NCBI GenBank assembly: GCA_025642075.2
Contig: JAODUO010000528.1
Location: 124,001 to 188,000, forward strand
Direction: 5' to 3'
Source of the DNA: Ridgeia piscesae
Lineage: Eukaryota; Annelida; Polychaeta; Sabellida; Siboglinidae
DNA: 64,000 nucleotides
Shown here: one piece after another, positions 22,400 through 34,689 of the stretch
How the letters are laid out: each line of letters begins with the position of its first letter
How positions within the stretch are numbered: the stretch's first letter is position 1
Translations under genes and position numbers: made by a program
The notes under the pieces: model-generated
Databases searched by the model: none
Told to the model about the DNA's origin: nothing
The model's input: only the letters and a program-made list of their open reading frames with translations

Positions 22400-25200
22400 T
22401 AGCTGCATCACCTACCATTGTGTCGGGTCCTCAGCAGTCTGTTTGATGACTCTGTCAGAATACCAAGGCAGAGAACTCGACAACTGATGTGTCCACATAC
22501 ACCAACACAGTCCAACATCTCCATGATGACATCATGTTGAAACAGACAACTTTGTGAGCAAATCATTGGAGCAAACATGGTTCTGCCTGGGCTTAGACGC
22601 AGCCACTAGTGCAGTGTTACTTTTCCATCGTCAAGTAGGTGAGTGATCCCTGGTAGCCAGCCCAACCAGTCACTGAGGTATGTTTAGAACTGCACCTGGC
22701 CACATCAGGCAGTGCATTCCTTCCACTGGTGCAGCCCAAGCTGTTCCTGGTTGTTATTGCCAATGTGACACAGTCTCCACTTATCAAAGTGCTCATGTCC
22801 TGCACTAATAATAGGACAGACACTGTGGCCTAGTGTTGAGACTGGACTCAACTCTCAAGTGTCCCAGGTCGCTCATTAAAGGCACACAAGTGTTATAGGC
22901 AGTGTACATTTCAAAGTCTAGCCAAACAAACTGCCATGTAAATCAGAACCAACACCAGCAGTTCTCCTGGTTGTGAGGTATGGAGGCAGTGGTCCTAGTG
23001 AACAACTTGTCAGAAGCAGGTCAGTGGAGGCCTGGTGGAGCTGTGGGTGGAGCAGGATGTCAGCTGTAATCAGCAGCCACCATATCTATGGCAGCCACTG
23101 ATAAGAACTGCCACTCTCTGTCTCTGGGTGGCTGTGGCTGGGGAGGTGGGGCTGGGGACAGAGTAGGCAGCAGGGCTGTATACACAATCTCACATTACCC
23201 CATACAGCCCAGGGTCATGTGGTAATGATAGGATCTGTCAGTGCTAAACAAACCAGACAGGCATCAAACCAAATTATGAGAAAAAAATCAACTTGTTTTG
23301 TGTGCAGAAAATTACCAAAAAGATATCTGCCCCTCATGTTATGTAATGGGTCTTTATGGAATACATACAGGTGGTCTAGCCTGTAGTTACAACAGGTCTA
23401 CTCCTTATTTACCTTTGAACACAGATAGCCACATGTCACCTGTGTAGTGCACCAGTTGTCAGTGTCACAGACTGCCGAGCTTACACTCAATGCACTGTGT
23501 CACTTAGAGACTAGGAGTGCATCCTTTGCACAAAATTGGAAACAGAAAGGTTGCAAAAATCTCCCTGTCGAAATCATGCTGTATTTTGAAATGTTAATAC
23601 ATGCAAATTCTCCAAATAATTTAGTCTCCTTGCATAACAATACATGGTTAAAGCTGCAGACCTCTCAGTACAGTGCTCAATTAGCTGTGTAAATCATATG
23701 AGAGTATACTTATAACAGCGGTCTCAACAGAACATGACATTGTGTAGCACACGGGTGAGTCAATCTGCTTTTTGGAAAAGTAAACTGTTAATTTGTTCAC
23801 ACCGATATCATTTCAAAAAAAATTCTCTTAACAATGGGGTATTTTCTTGAAAATCGTGTTAAGCTAAAAAAAACTCAAATCTCTATAAACTATTGGTGAG
23901 CAATATTAAACTACAACAATGAGTAAAATGTAATGTGGCTCCACATAGTGAATAATTATAAGTTTCCTTAAGAAAGATATTTTCACAATTGACAATACAT
24001 AATAGTGTATGATATCAGGAATAATTATTATGAATAAAAACTTAAAACACACATTAAGCTTTCAGTGCACATCCTAACTTTTGGCATCTGGTAAATCTGA
24101 CTATATATGATATATACCCCATATGATGCAAGCAGTCATCATCTTGCAGTTTCCCAAATGTGCCACATAGAGGAAACCCTTATCTATTGACTGTCTAATA
24201 ATATAAGTTGGACTTTAGATAAGATGCCCAAGGATTGGGAAGGAGAGCCTTTGACTCATCTTTGGTCCAGGAGAGCTCTTAGTGACTGCTCTCATGGCAG
24301 CCTTGGCAGGCCTCTCTGGATCACATCAAGGTCCACAACAGCATTGTACATCAAGTCAACCTACACAGTTTAGTGTGTTTGTACACTAAGTCAACCTGTA
24401 CCATGTACAGTCTACAGTGAATCATTCACACACTTCTCAGTAAGTTTCCATGTCTAGCTGGGATGACATGTATCTTCCAACTCACCAGCAAATGTAACCA
24501 TGTCTGTTTGTAAATTGTCATGACCTGACTTTGTTATAATTTTGGGCACATACATAATGTCATTGGGGACAAATTGCTTTGTCTTACGGGTAAGAGTGTG
24601 TAAAGGTTAACTGGTGCATTATTGTTAGCACAGCTGCTGTGATCACAAGGGATTAATATTGAACAATACTGCCAAAATATGTAATGGTTATGTCAACTAT
24701 TTGGAACAGTTGTGATTATAGCTAATGGTGTCAGTATTTATACAGCTCTTTGAAACTGGACAAAGCTGTTAAAGTGAACCATTTATATCAGGTACATTCA
24801 TGCTACACTAAAGACAGTTAAATTTACGCAGCACATTGTTTCAACTTGCGACAGGAATGTCACCGAACAAACAAATAAACAAAAAATAAAGGTTAAAAAC
24901 AACAGATAAATGTCATTCTTAAATGTTTTGGACAAATTGATTATTAATATTTATTATCTACTGTTGCAATTATGTAGCATAGGCTTAGAAGACGATTGTA
25001 TCTAATTCGTTCAGCATCTGTTGCAAAGGATCCTGTCTGTACATTTGCCCTGCCTAAGGTCAGGCAATACACTGCCAAGAACTGTGGTACTGCCTCACCA
25101 GGCTAACATCTGCAGTGTACAATCACTGAATACAGTTCCTTGAAATATATGCATACTATCTTAAGAATTTGTATTAGTTATGTCTAAGTTCTAACTTAGT
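22400..25200. other. Unique non-coding sequence
   Basis: No convincing exon, RNA gene or mobile element was seen. The short ORFs at 22617-22823 and 23447-23692 have no domain or splice support. Confidence 0.45.
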
Positions 25201-25260
25201 AGAAAACTATGTGTGTATAGTTTTATATATATATACATACACACACATTGTGATTATAGG

Positions 25261-25262
<2 letters not shown>

Positions 25263-25303
<41 letters not shown>
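25263..25303. repeat. (TA)n microsatellite
   Basis: An uninterrupted run of about 20 TA dinucleotides. Confidence 0.97.
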
Positions 25304-25307
<4 letters not shown>

Positions 25308-26110
25308 TAAACGCTGCATACGGGAGACCAGTTATGCATATAGCACCGCGTACGAGAAACCGCTGTTTTAAGGAGACCGGAGCCGGTCTCCTTAAAGTTT
25401 TGATATGTGATTGCATAACTAATGATTATCCTTGTTAGTGGAGATAGTTTAGATATAAAGGAATTAATGTATGCAATTATTATAAACTTTATTTTTTATT
25501 TTGATTAGTTTTGAGCACATTTATTGCAGACACTTGTATATATTTATGTGCATAAATATATACAAATATGTATGGGACCCCGGCTGAGAAGTGCTTATAG
25601 CTTATAGTTTTGCTATTATATTGATTGAGTGGTTAGCGTTCCTTGTTCAGTGTACTATATGCTTGTTTGATATGTATTACTTTTAATAAATATATACACA
25701 CAGTAATAAAACAAATATTTGACGGATCTCCTAGCCATACATTGTACATTTGTTAAATGCGGCGCTGTTAATTTATGTATCTGCATATATATTTACGTTG
25801 TTATTGTTATCGTTATCGGTATCGTTGTATTGGGTTTTGGATATACCAGGTCGGCGTTAAATATATCCTACTGCAAATAAGTATAACTAATAACTAACTT
25901 CCGATTACACACCGGACTCCCGTACGCGGCATCTAAGCATATAGGTTTTAAGGAGACAGATTTTTGTGTATATGTGTTATTTATTACAATATCATAACAA
26001 TATTGTAGTATATGGTGTGTACTGTGTATTTGTATTACAGACAATGTTCCAATTAGACATAATTGGAAAATCAGTTTCATAAAAATATACGGCCGGTCTT
26101 CTGTATACAG
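25300..26110. mobile_element. Possible decayed foldback element
   Basis: The left part has AACGCTGCATACGGGAGACC; the right part near 25905-25935 has the inverted counterpart ACCGGACTCCCGTACGCGGC. Between them lies a perfect hairpin at 25367-25396, and GTTTTAAGGAGAC recurs at 25945. No terminal duplication was identified, so the boundaries are approximate. Confidence 0.35.
25367..25396. repeat. Perfect 14-bp-arm palindrome
   Basis: TTTAAGGAGACCGG, a two-base AG loop, then CCGGTCTCCTTAAA. It could extrude as a hairpin in DNA or RNA. Confidence 0.9.
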
Positions 26111-29100
26111 TCTGTATATATATATAATAGCAATGCATGTGATGTCCTAGCTCATTAAACCTCAACTTTCCATGGAAATCACTACACAGGCAGATTTAAA
26201 ATCAAATTTATACTAGAAATGTATTTTTCTGTATAATTTTAATATTGTCAAAAGTTATATACAATGTTAAACTTAATGTTATATAATGTAATGGGAAACC
26301 GGTTTGACTAAATGCCTTGTTTTTATTTCCTTTAAGATAATAGTTGTATACTTATACATACATTATGTGTCTGTGTAAGTGTATAAGTGGACATGTTTTC
26401 ACACACTCAACCAATATGATATCAGCATGGATCTGACCTTCCACCAGTCTTGGCTCCCTAGAAGTCAACGCCTACAGCATGTACTCGGCTAAAGATAATC
26501 CTCCCCTGTGTCCCCATTGCTAAGACATTCCCACATAAACACTAAATCATACATGAACACTATTATCATACCTAATTTGAACTAGGGAGAGTATGTATAG
26601 AGCGACAGCGCCTCCCAAACTGTAATCAAAGGCCTGGTTTCCTTCAATAGCGAGTAATTCATGCCAGTCTGTTGGTCAATTACTGCGAACATGTAAGACA
26701 ACCTTCATACAAGGAGAAGTCAAACGTTGCCATGGTGCTGCATCAAATGAGGTGATGGTGATGTAGCTGTTGGCATCAGAGAACAGACACGAGTTCTGTA
26801 GACTGTAGAGACATGTTGGCGATGTTATTCCATGTGTTTATAAGTGAAATAAGCAAATCAAGTACACTGTATCCTCACATTTTTTAGTGTATTAATAAAA
26901 TAAGGTCAGCAACTGCATGGCACTGCTGAGACTATTTTCATGTCCACCGTTAATAATTCTGGCCAATTAATAACAGCCAATTAGTGATCTGTTGAGTAAA
27001 ACTGATAGAGTGGCATAACAGCAGATACAATTTTGATGGAATATTACATAAACAATTTGTCATTAAATATTCAGTTGACAGAATAATTTACGATACTTTG
27101 TATAATTGTATGTTGATAGCAGTATCCATGTAGAGGCATTTAGTTCCAGGTCTGATATGGGTATTGGTATTGTGAGATTCCTATTCGAAATAAAAATTTG
27201 ACATCAAGTAACATTATAATATGTATACACACAAAGTACTAACAAAAAGTGAGGAGATTAATAGACAGAGGAAACTGTCTGTAGTGTAAAGTCCTGTTGA
27301 GATTAAGATTACAGCCAGGTTTCTCAGAAATAAAAGACAATGAGTTTTTGCCTTTTGGACAAAGAAACTGACACAGAACACTCAGGAGACATTTCTCATC
27401 AACCTTGTTGTAATTCTCATCATACATTCATTGCTTTGTACATCCAATAGTTGTGATCCACATCACATACAACACTAAGGACACACCTTCAGTTTTCTCT
27501 AGATCACAGCTACTATTTGTAAGACATTATCCAGCTGCAGATTACCCTTCTCCTTTATCCAATAATGTGCACGTTATCAAAAGCTTATCTGCAGAAAGCT
27601 TGTTTTTATCCAGCTCACATAAGGTTCAAATATCAGAGGTACAAAGGAAACAGTGGGTGTGGATGCCTGGTAATTCACAGTAATCTGGTATCAAGGGACA
27701 CCACAGGATACAGATTTCAAAGTTCAGACAAGGAATGAGTGACCAGAAGCAGATATCAACAGTGCAAGGTAGTAGATATATACAGGTGTTTAGTTTGCCC
27801 AGACATCACACACCCTACAACATGGGAGGTGTGGCAATGGTGCAGGAACCTCTTCCATGACATATAACCTCTTTCCTGTAAGTCTGCAGCTGTTATTTAA
27901 GAAGATACAGGGAGTCAGATACTATAACACTCTCACAACATGTCCCAATGCCACATCAACTGTGGAATGTATGCACCCTAGGGTGTATATTGCTATAGAG
28001 AGCACATACAACTTATATTTACATGGCACTCATATGACTGATCATTATTAATAACAGGAATTTATATAGAACCTAAATTGACAGTAAACCAAAAGTTCCT
28101 ACATATTTGCATAATTTAGTTTACTATGAGAACAAAATAAAAAGCAGGTGTCTATAATATTCCATTATAAAAAATGTATTATGGTAGCTTTTTAATAGGC
28201 CTTTTTAGTTTAAAAAATCACAATTGCAATATTGTTCAATGTGTGAAGAATTGAAGATTTATTTAGGTGTGTGTCCATATGACAAACACACTCACCACAG
28301 TACAACTAAGCATACCATGAAGCCAGCACAGGCAGTGGCAATATACATCTTGTATGTACAGATGTATTGAGTCGCAGTCGTCTTCCTCTTGTCTAATGGG
28401 ACACAGCACTTGAAATATTTCCTAAGCTATTCCTCACCTAAAAAACACTAACAATATTACAGCAGTTGCACTACGTTTGTTATTGCTTTCCTGCAATGGT
28501 TTGCTCCTTTGCAGACACTATAATATTGTGCACAGGAGCATATCAAGGCGTCAACATATCAAGAAGATAAGCAATGGAATTTATACAATATAATCTCTAA
28601 TCATTGCTTAATGCTTTACACTGACTGCACATAATATGTTGGTGATTGTATTGAATAGTTTATTTATTTTGTTGCTACTGCATCACTGTGATATATTAAT
28701 GACTGTTCTTTTTCAACTAAATTGTGGAAACAATGTACAATAACCTGTATTATTATTGATGAGTTAATTATACTATAATTATAGTATAAAAAACATAAAT
28801 TTCATGTCAAAGCGAGGTGATACAATCTTGATGATCAGATATATGCTGTGTTTGCAATTCTGTCTTTTCCTTCACAGAAGCCCAAAATCCGAAATAAAAT
28901 AAATAGGTTGATAAGATTTAGCTGCAAAGTTGTGTCTTGTGATATTTCTTATGTATCATGTGGGAATGTTAGATTGCTGGCCTGAGAACATGTTTATGTA
29001 AGCAGTACTAAGCACACTGACATAAAGACTTCATGGAAGTGACACCCAGAGACACTGTCAAGGCATACCTCTTGTGGCATTGATACTTGTATCTCTGTGT

Positions 29101-29340
29101 CAACTTGTCAACACTATTTTTCAAGCAGAACAAAGTATCAGTCAGCAGAACTGTGACACTGCCAGTATGTGAAATATGAAGACTGATAGAGGTAAACACT
29201 TGTAGGTCCACCAGGACTGCTGTCTTCAGCTTCCTTTATACCTTGTATCGCCTATAATAGGTTTTCGTAGCTATGGTGATCCCTTTTCCATTATTATGGT
29301 AACAACTGTTCCAATACAGCAGACATATAAATGAAATAAA
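26111..29340. other. Unique non-coding sequence
   Basis: AT-rich with no recognised coding, RNA or repeat element. Short ORFs (27453-27683, 29008-29211) have no recognisable domain. Confidence 0.45.
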
Positions 29341-29342
29341 AC

Positions 29343-29351
29343 TTATATATA

Positions 29352-29413
<62 letters not shown>
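29343..29413. repeat. (TA)n microsatellite
   Basis: An almost pure TA run of about 70 bp with one phase slip near 29358. Confidence 0.95.
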
Positions 29414-29416
<3 letters not shown>

Positions 29417-29765
29417 CTTTTATTATAATAATGTTTAATGGTGATTCAAATATGGTGTGTTATAATACATGTATGCATAAAATTAAGATGTGTGTTCAAT
29501 GTTCTCCTAGAGGTATAGAGTTATTATTAAAATAATTCCTGATTTTATAAAGAATTTGTTATGATGATCACACGACAAACACATACATTTTATGAATGTT
29601 AATTGTTTACAGTGTAATTAAGCATAATAAATGACTAGTCAAGTATAACCAATCCCAATATATAATCCTTGCCAGTGATAGCCTAGTCATGAATTATGAA
29701 TAATATGAATGATGCAAACTTGTAGAACTCGGCCCAAATGAAAGCGTGATTGCAAGGCACTGTGT

Positions 29766-29800
29766 GTCAGTGAGGGCAGGGCCTCCCTTCCCTCACTGAC
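29766..29800. repeat. Short inverted repeat
   Basis: GTCAGTGAGGG and CCCTCACTGAC form 11-bp arms around a 13-bp GC-rich loop. No associated gene is evident. Confidence 0.7.
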
Positions 29801-30126
29801 AACGCTGCGGCCTGCAGGCAACTAGCACACAGCAAATTGGGTTATTCTGAATGAGAATCCTCAGTAGGAGGCTAGGCTGTCAGACTACCAATATAAGCAT
29901 CGATTATCCGAATACGGCACGGCTGGCTTTTTATGGCAATCCGGCACAGAACCAATATTCAGCATGCACATACCAGTCAGCTACCACATCATCATTAGAA
30001 AGCGGTAACTCTAATTAAATACACATGCTGGTCCATTACTCCTGATTATACACCAGCTGTCAGAATTCATTTGTGTTAACTACCATCAACAACAGGAAAC
30101 ATACATCAGTAAGGATATATTGACAG

Positions 30127-30182
30127 GTTGGAATAAAATAGATAGCAGATAATTTTTATCTGCTATCAATTTTTATTCCAAC
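30127..30182. repeat. Long perfect-arm hairpin
   Basis: Arms of about 25 bp: GTTGGAATAAAATAGATAGC then AGATA, followed by TATCTGCTATC, a small mismatch and TTTTTATTCCAAC. It resembles a small MITE or hairpin insertion; flanks show no clear duplication. Confidence 0.75.
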
Positions 30183-30950
30183 ATGTGTTTTTTACACAAT
30201 AAAACTGAGCACTATCAGAACAATGATGACAAAATATAAGATAACCAGATCAATTAAAAGGCTACAATATTTCAAAAGATCTTCGGAAAATGTTATTGTT
30301 CATTCATTAGGAATCTTGCATGATTCATCCCAAGGAACTTATTGCTGATTCTAAATATCACTAAAATACAACTTAAGTCAAATAACAAAAATATACAATT
30401 TTAGGAATATGTTGTGAAATGACCATGGATCGAACTAAGTTGATAGTTAAGCTACCTTCTATAGGGATGCAAAACTATATTTAGTTGTATCATATTTTTA
30501 TTATTCTAGCCAATGATGATTCTAAAACCTAACATTTGAACATAAGTTACATGACATATTTATGTCTTCACGTGGACAAATGTATTAGTGCCATTGGAGA
30601 CCATCACTATCGTCTACAGACTTAGCACACATGGCATTTTACTTGCTGACATAATGAAGTCTTCGTGTGGAAATTATGAGCCATTTCTCATTACATGTAC
30701 CTTTGTTATACTTATGGGGATAGGTAATCCCACTACTGTGAGCAGTTTCTGTCTCATAGTTTGTATCAAATTGAAATTGGAGTAGACTGTAGAAGTACAT
30801 CAGTATTAACCTTAACCTTGATTCCTACGCTTGGTCAATAAGGTCATGACTGGGTAACAACTTTGAAGCTGATGTCCACAACTCAATAAAACTGACTCAA
30901 TGTAATTTAGCATCCAAGTAATAATTCATAGAATAAAATATACTGTCGAC

Positions 30951-32989
30951 TAGTGCTGGTTCGATATTTGATATATCGAAGTATCGCGATACTTGCAAAA
31001 GTTCGATACCGATACTTAGTGGTATCGCAATACTTCGATATTTTTGGTATCGAACGCCCACTGTTTGATACCTTCGATACCTTCGATATCGAGTCCATTC
31101 GACGACGTCGATGCGAAGGCGCAACATCGTTGTCGATGACATCGTTGTTTACAGAAGCTACCACTACCACTTCGCTGCTTAACTTGACTTAGACGTGGTT
31201 GTTTAAAAAATATTATAAAATCAAATGTGAATTGTTTTCTAAAACTTTATTGTAGAGTTAGTCTGTATAATAACTGTTTTTGTGCGCGATCTTAGCCTAG
31301 GTCATACTTCACTTAGCTTTGAAGGTTTGTAACTCTCTCGTTTGGTGGCACTACCATGCCGTCTGTCTCCCTACTTTACTTACGGTTACGCATACAAAAA
31401 CACACATCCTATAGTATTTTTATAGAGTGTTTATTGCACGCACTAGTATTTATGAAACTAATTTAATAATAATATTATTAATATAAATTATTATTCGAGC
31501 GCGATGCGGAATCTTGTTTATCCGGGTTATGTTTGGTGGCGCTGTTTTGCTGTTTGGTGGCGCCAACGACTCCCTCAACCAAGATGAACGACAACAAGTC
31601 GCAACGTTCATCGCTAATTTGGCAGTTTTCCAAAAAAGAGTGTCTGCTATGCCAAAAGCGCCCCAAAGATTGCAGGGGAAAATACATCGAATTTGACGAA
31701 ACAAGTCACTGTCCACTATTCAAGAAACTATCAAAACGTGATGATCAACTGTCACCGAAGGACACGTCGACGTCGTCATGGACAACGTCGCAACGACTCG
31801 AAAACGTGTTCTATCAAAATATTCGACAATGAGCAAGCAGTAGACATCTAGTTACAGTCGAAGCGAATCACCATCGGTTGCCGAATCTACTACTGCGGCC
31901 ACAACGTCAAGAACTGACATACACAATGTGACTGATTCATGATGACGATACACTTTCTGCATCTACTGTTATTGGCACTGGCCAAACAGGTTCACCACTG
32001 GCAGAGGCAGAGCCAGAGATAGAGGAAGAAACCGACTTATTCTTGAAAACAGTTGCAAAATCATTATGGGGCTTGTTATGTGTACTTGATAACGTGGTAA
32101 TTTAAGTTTTATATTCAAAAATATTGCTGTGAACTGGGAAGTACAATTGTAATTTTAATTAATATTTTTTCTATTATTAATTAGTGTTATTTTATTGTAA
32201 TCGTCTATACAGTTTTGATGTTAAATCATAATTATCTTTACAATACACTTAATAAAAAACAGTTATAACAGTGAATGTGCAACTGTGCTGACACTATTAT
32301 AAGTCATAGGTGTGTTTAACAATAACATGTTATTTGTATGTTATGTTTCAGCTGTACTTAATTGTTGATGGTAACTTTAGAGGACACGTTGACTTGAAAT
32401 TAAGCTGCTTTATAGTGTATTTGCAAACAACTTGGGTGACGTATTGTTATTAATTCAAAATAATTTGGTGCAATTAATTAAAGTATTTGTCACTAGGTAT
32501 TTTATTGCAGTTGTCTTTATTGTTTTAATATTGTATTACAATTACCTTTTAGTTTTACAACAGTAATCAATTATATTGAAACTGTTGTTTGTTTACTTAA
32601 ATAAAATGAAAATAGCATATTAATCATTGTTTGCATGACTAAAATTATCATATATTTCCCTACAAGTGAATCATTGTGTGTGTTTCTGTGGCATTACTCT
32701 AAGTGGATAGTGTGTTTCTTTGGAGAACTCTACTGTACTGAATTAGACTTACAACGTAAATTTCGAATATCGAATACAAATCTGGTATCGACTGATATCG
32801 AAGAATTCTGGTATCGAACCAGCAATATATCGATCGATATCGAAGAATTCTGGTATCAAACTTGCACTACTTCTGTTGCATACTGTGCTTCTACTGTGTT
32901 CTATGTGAATATTAGACATAAACGTAAGTATCGAACAAAATTCAGGTATCGATCGTTATCGAACAAAACCTGGTATCGAACCAGCACTA
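30951..32989. mobile_element. hAT-type DNA transposon, complete ends, degenerate or non-autonomous
   Basis: The element starts TAGTGCTGGTTCGATA and ends in the perfect inverse, TATCGAACCAGCACTA (16-bp TIRs). It is flanked by an 8-bp direct repeat, CTGTCGAC, at 30943-30950 and 32990-32997. An 8-bp target duplication and a TAGNGNTGG-style terminus are hAT hallmarks. Both subterminal regions are crowded with GGTATCGA or TCGATACC motifs on both strands (30960-31110 and 32760-32985), as expected of transposase-binding arrays. The interior encodes only short broken frames (see 31514-32095). Total length is 2039 bp. The intact duplication suggests a fairly recent insertion. Confidence 0.88.
31514..32095 (+). 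pseudogene. Broken coding remnant inside the hAT-type element
   Basis: One frame carries MNDNKSQRSSLIWQF, then CLLCQK and SHCPLFKKL, reminiscent of a BED-type zinc finger (aromatic residue, CxxC, later His/Cys) as found at the N-terminus of hAT transposases. It stops near 31832. Another frame around 31940-32100 encodes an acidic stretch (AEAEPEIEEETDLFL). No RNase H-like catalytic core or hAT dimerisation domain is seen. The BED assignment is tentative. Confidence 0.35.
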
Positions 32990-32999
32990 CTGTCGACTA

Positions 33000-34473
33000 T
33001 GGAGTTTACATAATACAGTAAATACACACTAAAAACCATGGTTACTATAAATCTTCTCTGACACCATTATTATCCTAACTGAAAAGTATTATTTTAAAAA
33101 TCAAGTGTCTCAGAAGCCGTCACTATTCACATAACGTTTAATTTGACTCTTTTTATTGATCTTACTGACCACCCAATAAAGCAGATTAAGTGGAGAAGAG
33201 TCATCACAAGATTTTGAAGGAATATGGAACAAACTGCCGAGATGTTCTAAATGATTATTTATCTGTGAAACGAGAGGAACATGAACATAAGTAATGTTTT
33301 GTAATATACTGTAAGTTGCAATGACACTATTGAATACTGAACATCGCTTTATGAGTTATTTGGATGGGTAAAACCTGTTGTAGACAGATAGAAATATGGG
33401 TGGATGGATAAAAAATGAAAGAGCAAAACTATTTTTCAAAATTCATAGATATTGTCAGCCATGGTTTAAAAATCAGTCTAAATGGTGTCACGTGTGTTTG
33501 TAGTTAATTTCAAGTTTCTCAACTGACTTAACAATTAACATGATCCATATGTCCACCAAAAATGTGACTGACAAACATTTCTCCTGCATAAAGCCCTGCC
33601 TTGGTAATGAAATAAAAAAAATCCCATATGGAAACCTGGTGAAGTTGCAAAGATACTGTACTGAGCAGTATTTCAGGACATTGCAGTAATGTTGCTGAGA
33701 AGCATTTATACATTTTACATGGGAAAGCAATGATACTGCTGATAGAGAGTAGCAATGATACTGCTGATAGAGAGTAGCAATGATACTGCTGGTAGAGAGT
33801 AGCAATGATACTGCTGTTAGAGAGTAGCATTTAGCAAGTATTTGAGATATCTACAGGGAAGTGTTGCATTGGCCCTGAATGAGCAGCATTACAGAGGACC
33901 AGAACACTCACTGTGTAGGGAAAGATGCAATGACACTACATAGCACATGTCAACACCCAACATCACACCTCTGTACATTGGGCCACACTAACAGAGACAT
34001 GACACCAACATGGTCTGACAATGTGAAAGGTCACATTGAACTATACACCTGAAGTGATAATATCATAATTAATTAATTAACTCAGGTGTGGACAAGAGCT
34101 CAGCCTTGCTGGAGAGTTGTGTCCTGCTTACACACATGTATCTTCCTGACTGCCCACATTTCATACAACCTATTTCCTCTGTTCTAACATCTCATTATTT
34201 AATTATGATATTTATGTGGGGGGGACCTGAGATTGTACTAAGGACCATTACTCAGCCTGAACTGAAGTCTACAACACACAGATCAATACGTGGCATTAGG
34301 TCTGCAAGAGCACCAATCAATTAATCATTAATAAGGAACACTTTTTGTACTGGCAGTGGTTCATTTTATGATATGCCATGTCGCTGTCATCTGCATATAG
34401 ACTGGAGAGCATTGTCATTATGCGGTGACGATTATATCTGACTAGTAACGATGAGTGTGCAGCCGGTACTTAC
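33000..34473. other. Unique sequence with a small 25-bp tandem repeat
   Basis: About four and a half copies of AGCAATGATACTGCTGATAG, AGAGT occur at 33728-33830. Overlapping minus-strand ORFs (33488-33830) are produced by the repeat. Otherwise no coding signal. Confidence 0.6.
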
Positions 34474-34683
34474 GTGCGCCTTCCGCAGCGTTGATCTCTA
34501 TGCGGATGTTTGTGTTTTTGTTCCTCAGGACGACAGTGATGACAATGAAGTGTTTGTGACAGTACTCAGCTAGACTCATGTTGGCTGGTCCAGCGGCAGT
34601 GGTCAGTACATTGTTGATCAGTCGCTGGACATGCCTCATGTCCACCATGGTGTGGCCCAGTGTGATGCCGGTGCCACCGCTGT
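34474..34683 (-). CDS. Unassigned coding exon, symmetric phase 1-1
   Basis: This 70-codon open segment has strongly coding-like, GC-rich third positions. It reads SGGTGITLGHTMVDM, RHVQRLINNVLTTAAGPAN, MSLAEYCHKHFIVITVV and LRNKNTNIRIEINAAEGA. It ends at a strong donor (GGCGCAC|GTAAGT, acttac at 34468-34473) in phase 1. With the acceptor CACCATAG|ACAGCG (exon end 34683) it also enters in phase 1, so it could be a cassette between exons 1 and 2 of the OTULIN-like gene; alternatives at 34679 and 34691 change the entry phase. I do not recognise the domain; it has alternating helix and strand propensity. It may instead belong to an unrelated gene. Confidence 0.45.
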
Positions 34684-34689
34684 CTATGG

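Noticed and set aside
31514..31832. Full hAT transposase gene
   Set aside because: Only a BED-like CxxC segment is present; the catalytic core and dimerisation region are absent, so it is listed as a remnant.
34474..34683. COMM-domain identity for the orphan exon
   Set aside because: The FIVITVVLRN...RIEIN strands are vaguely similar, but the Trp and Leu-rich signature of COMM domains is missing.
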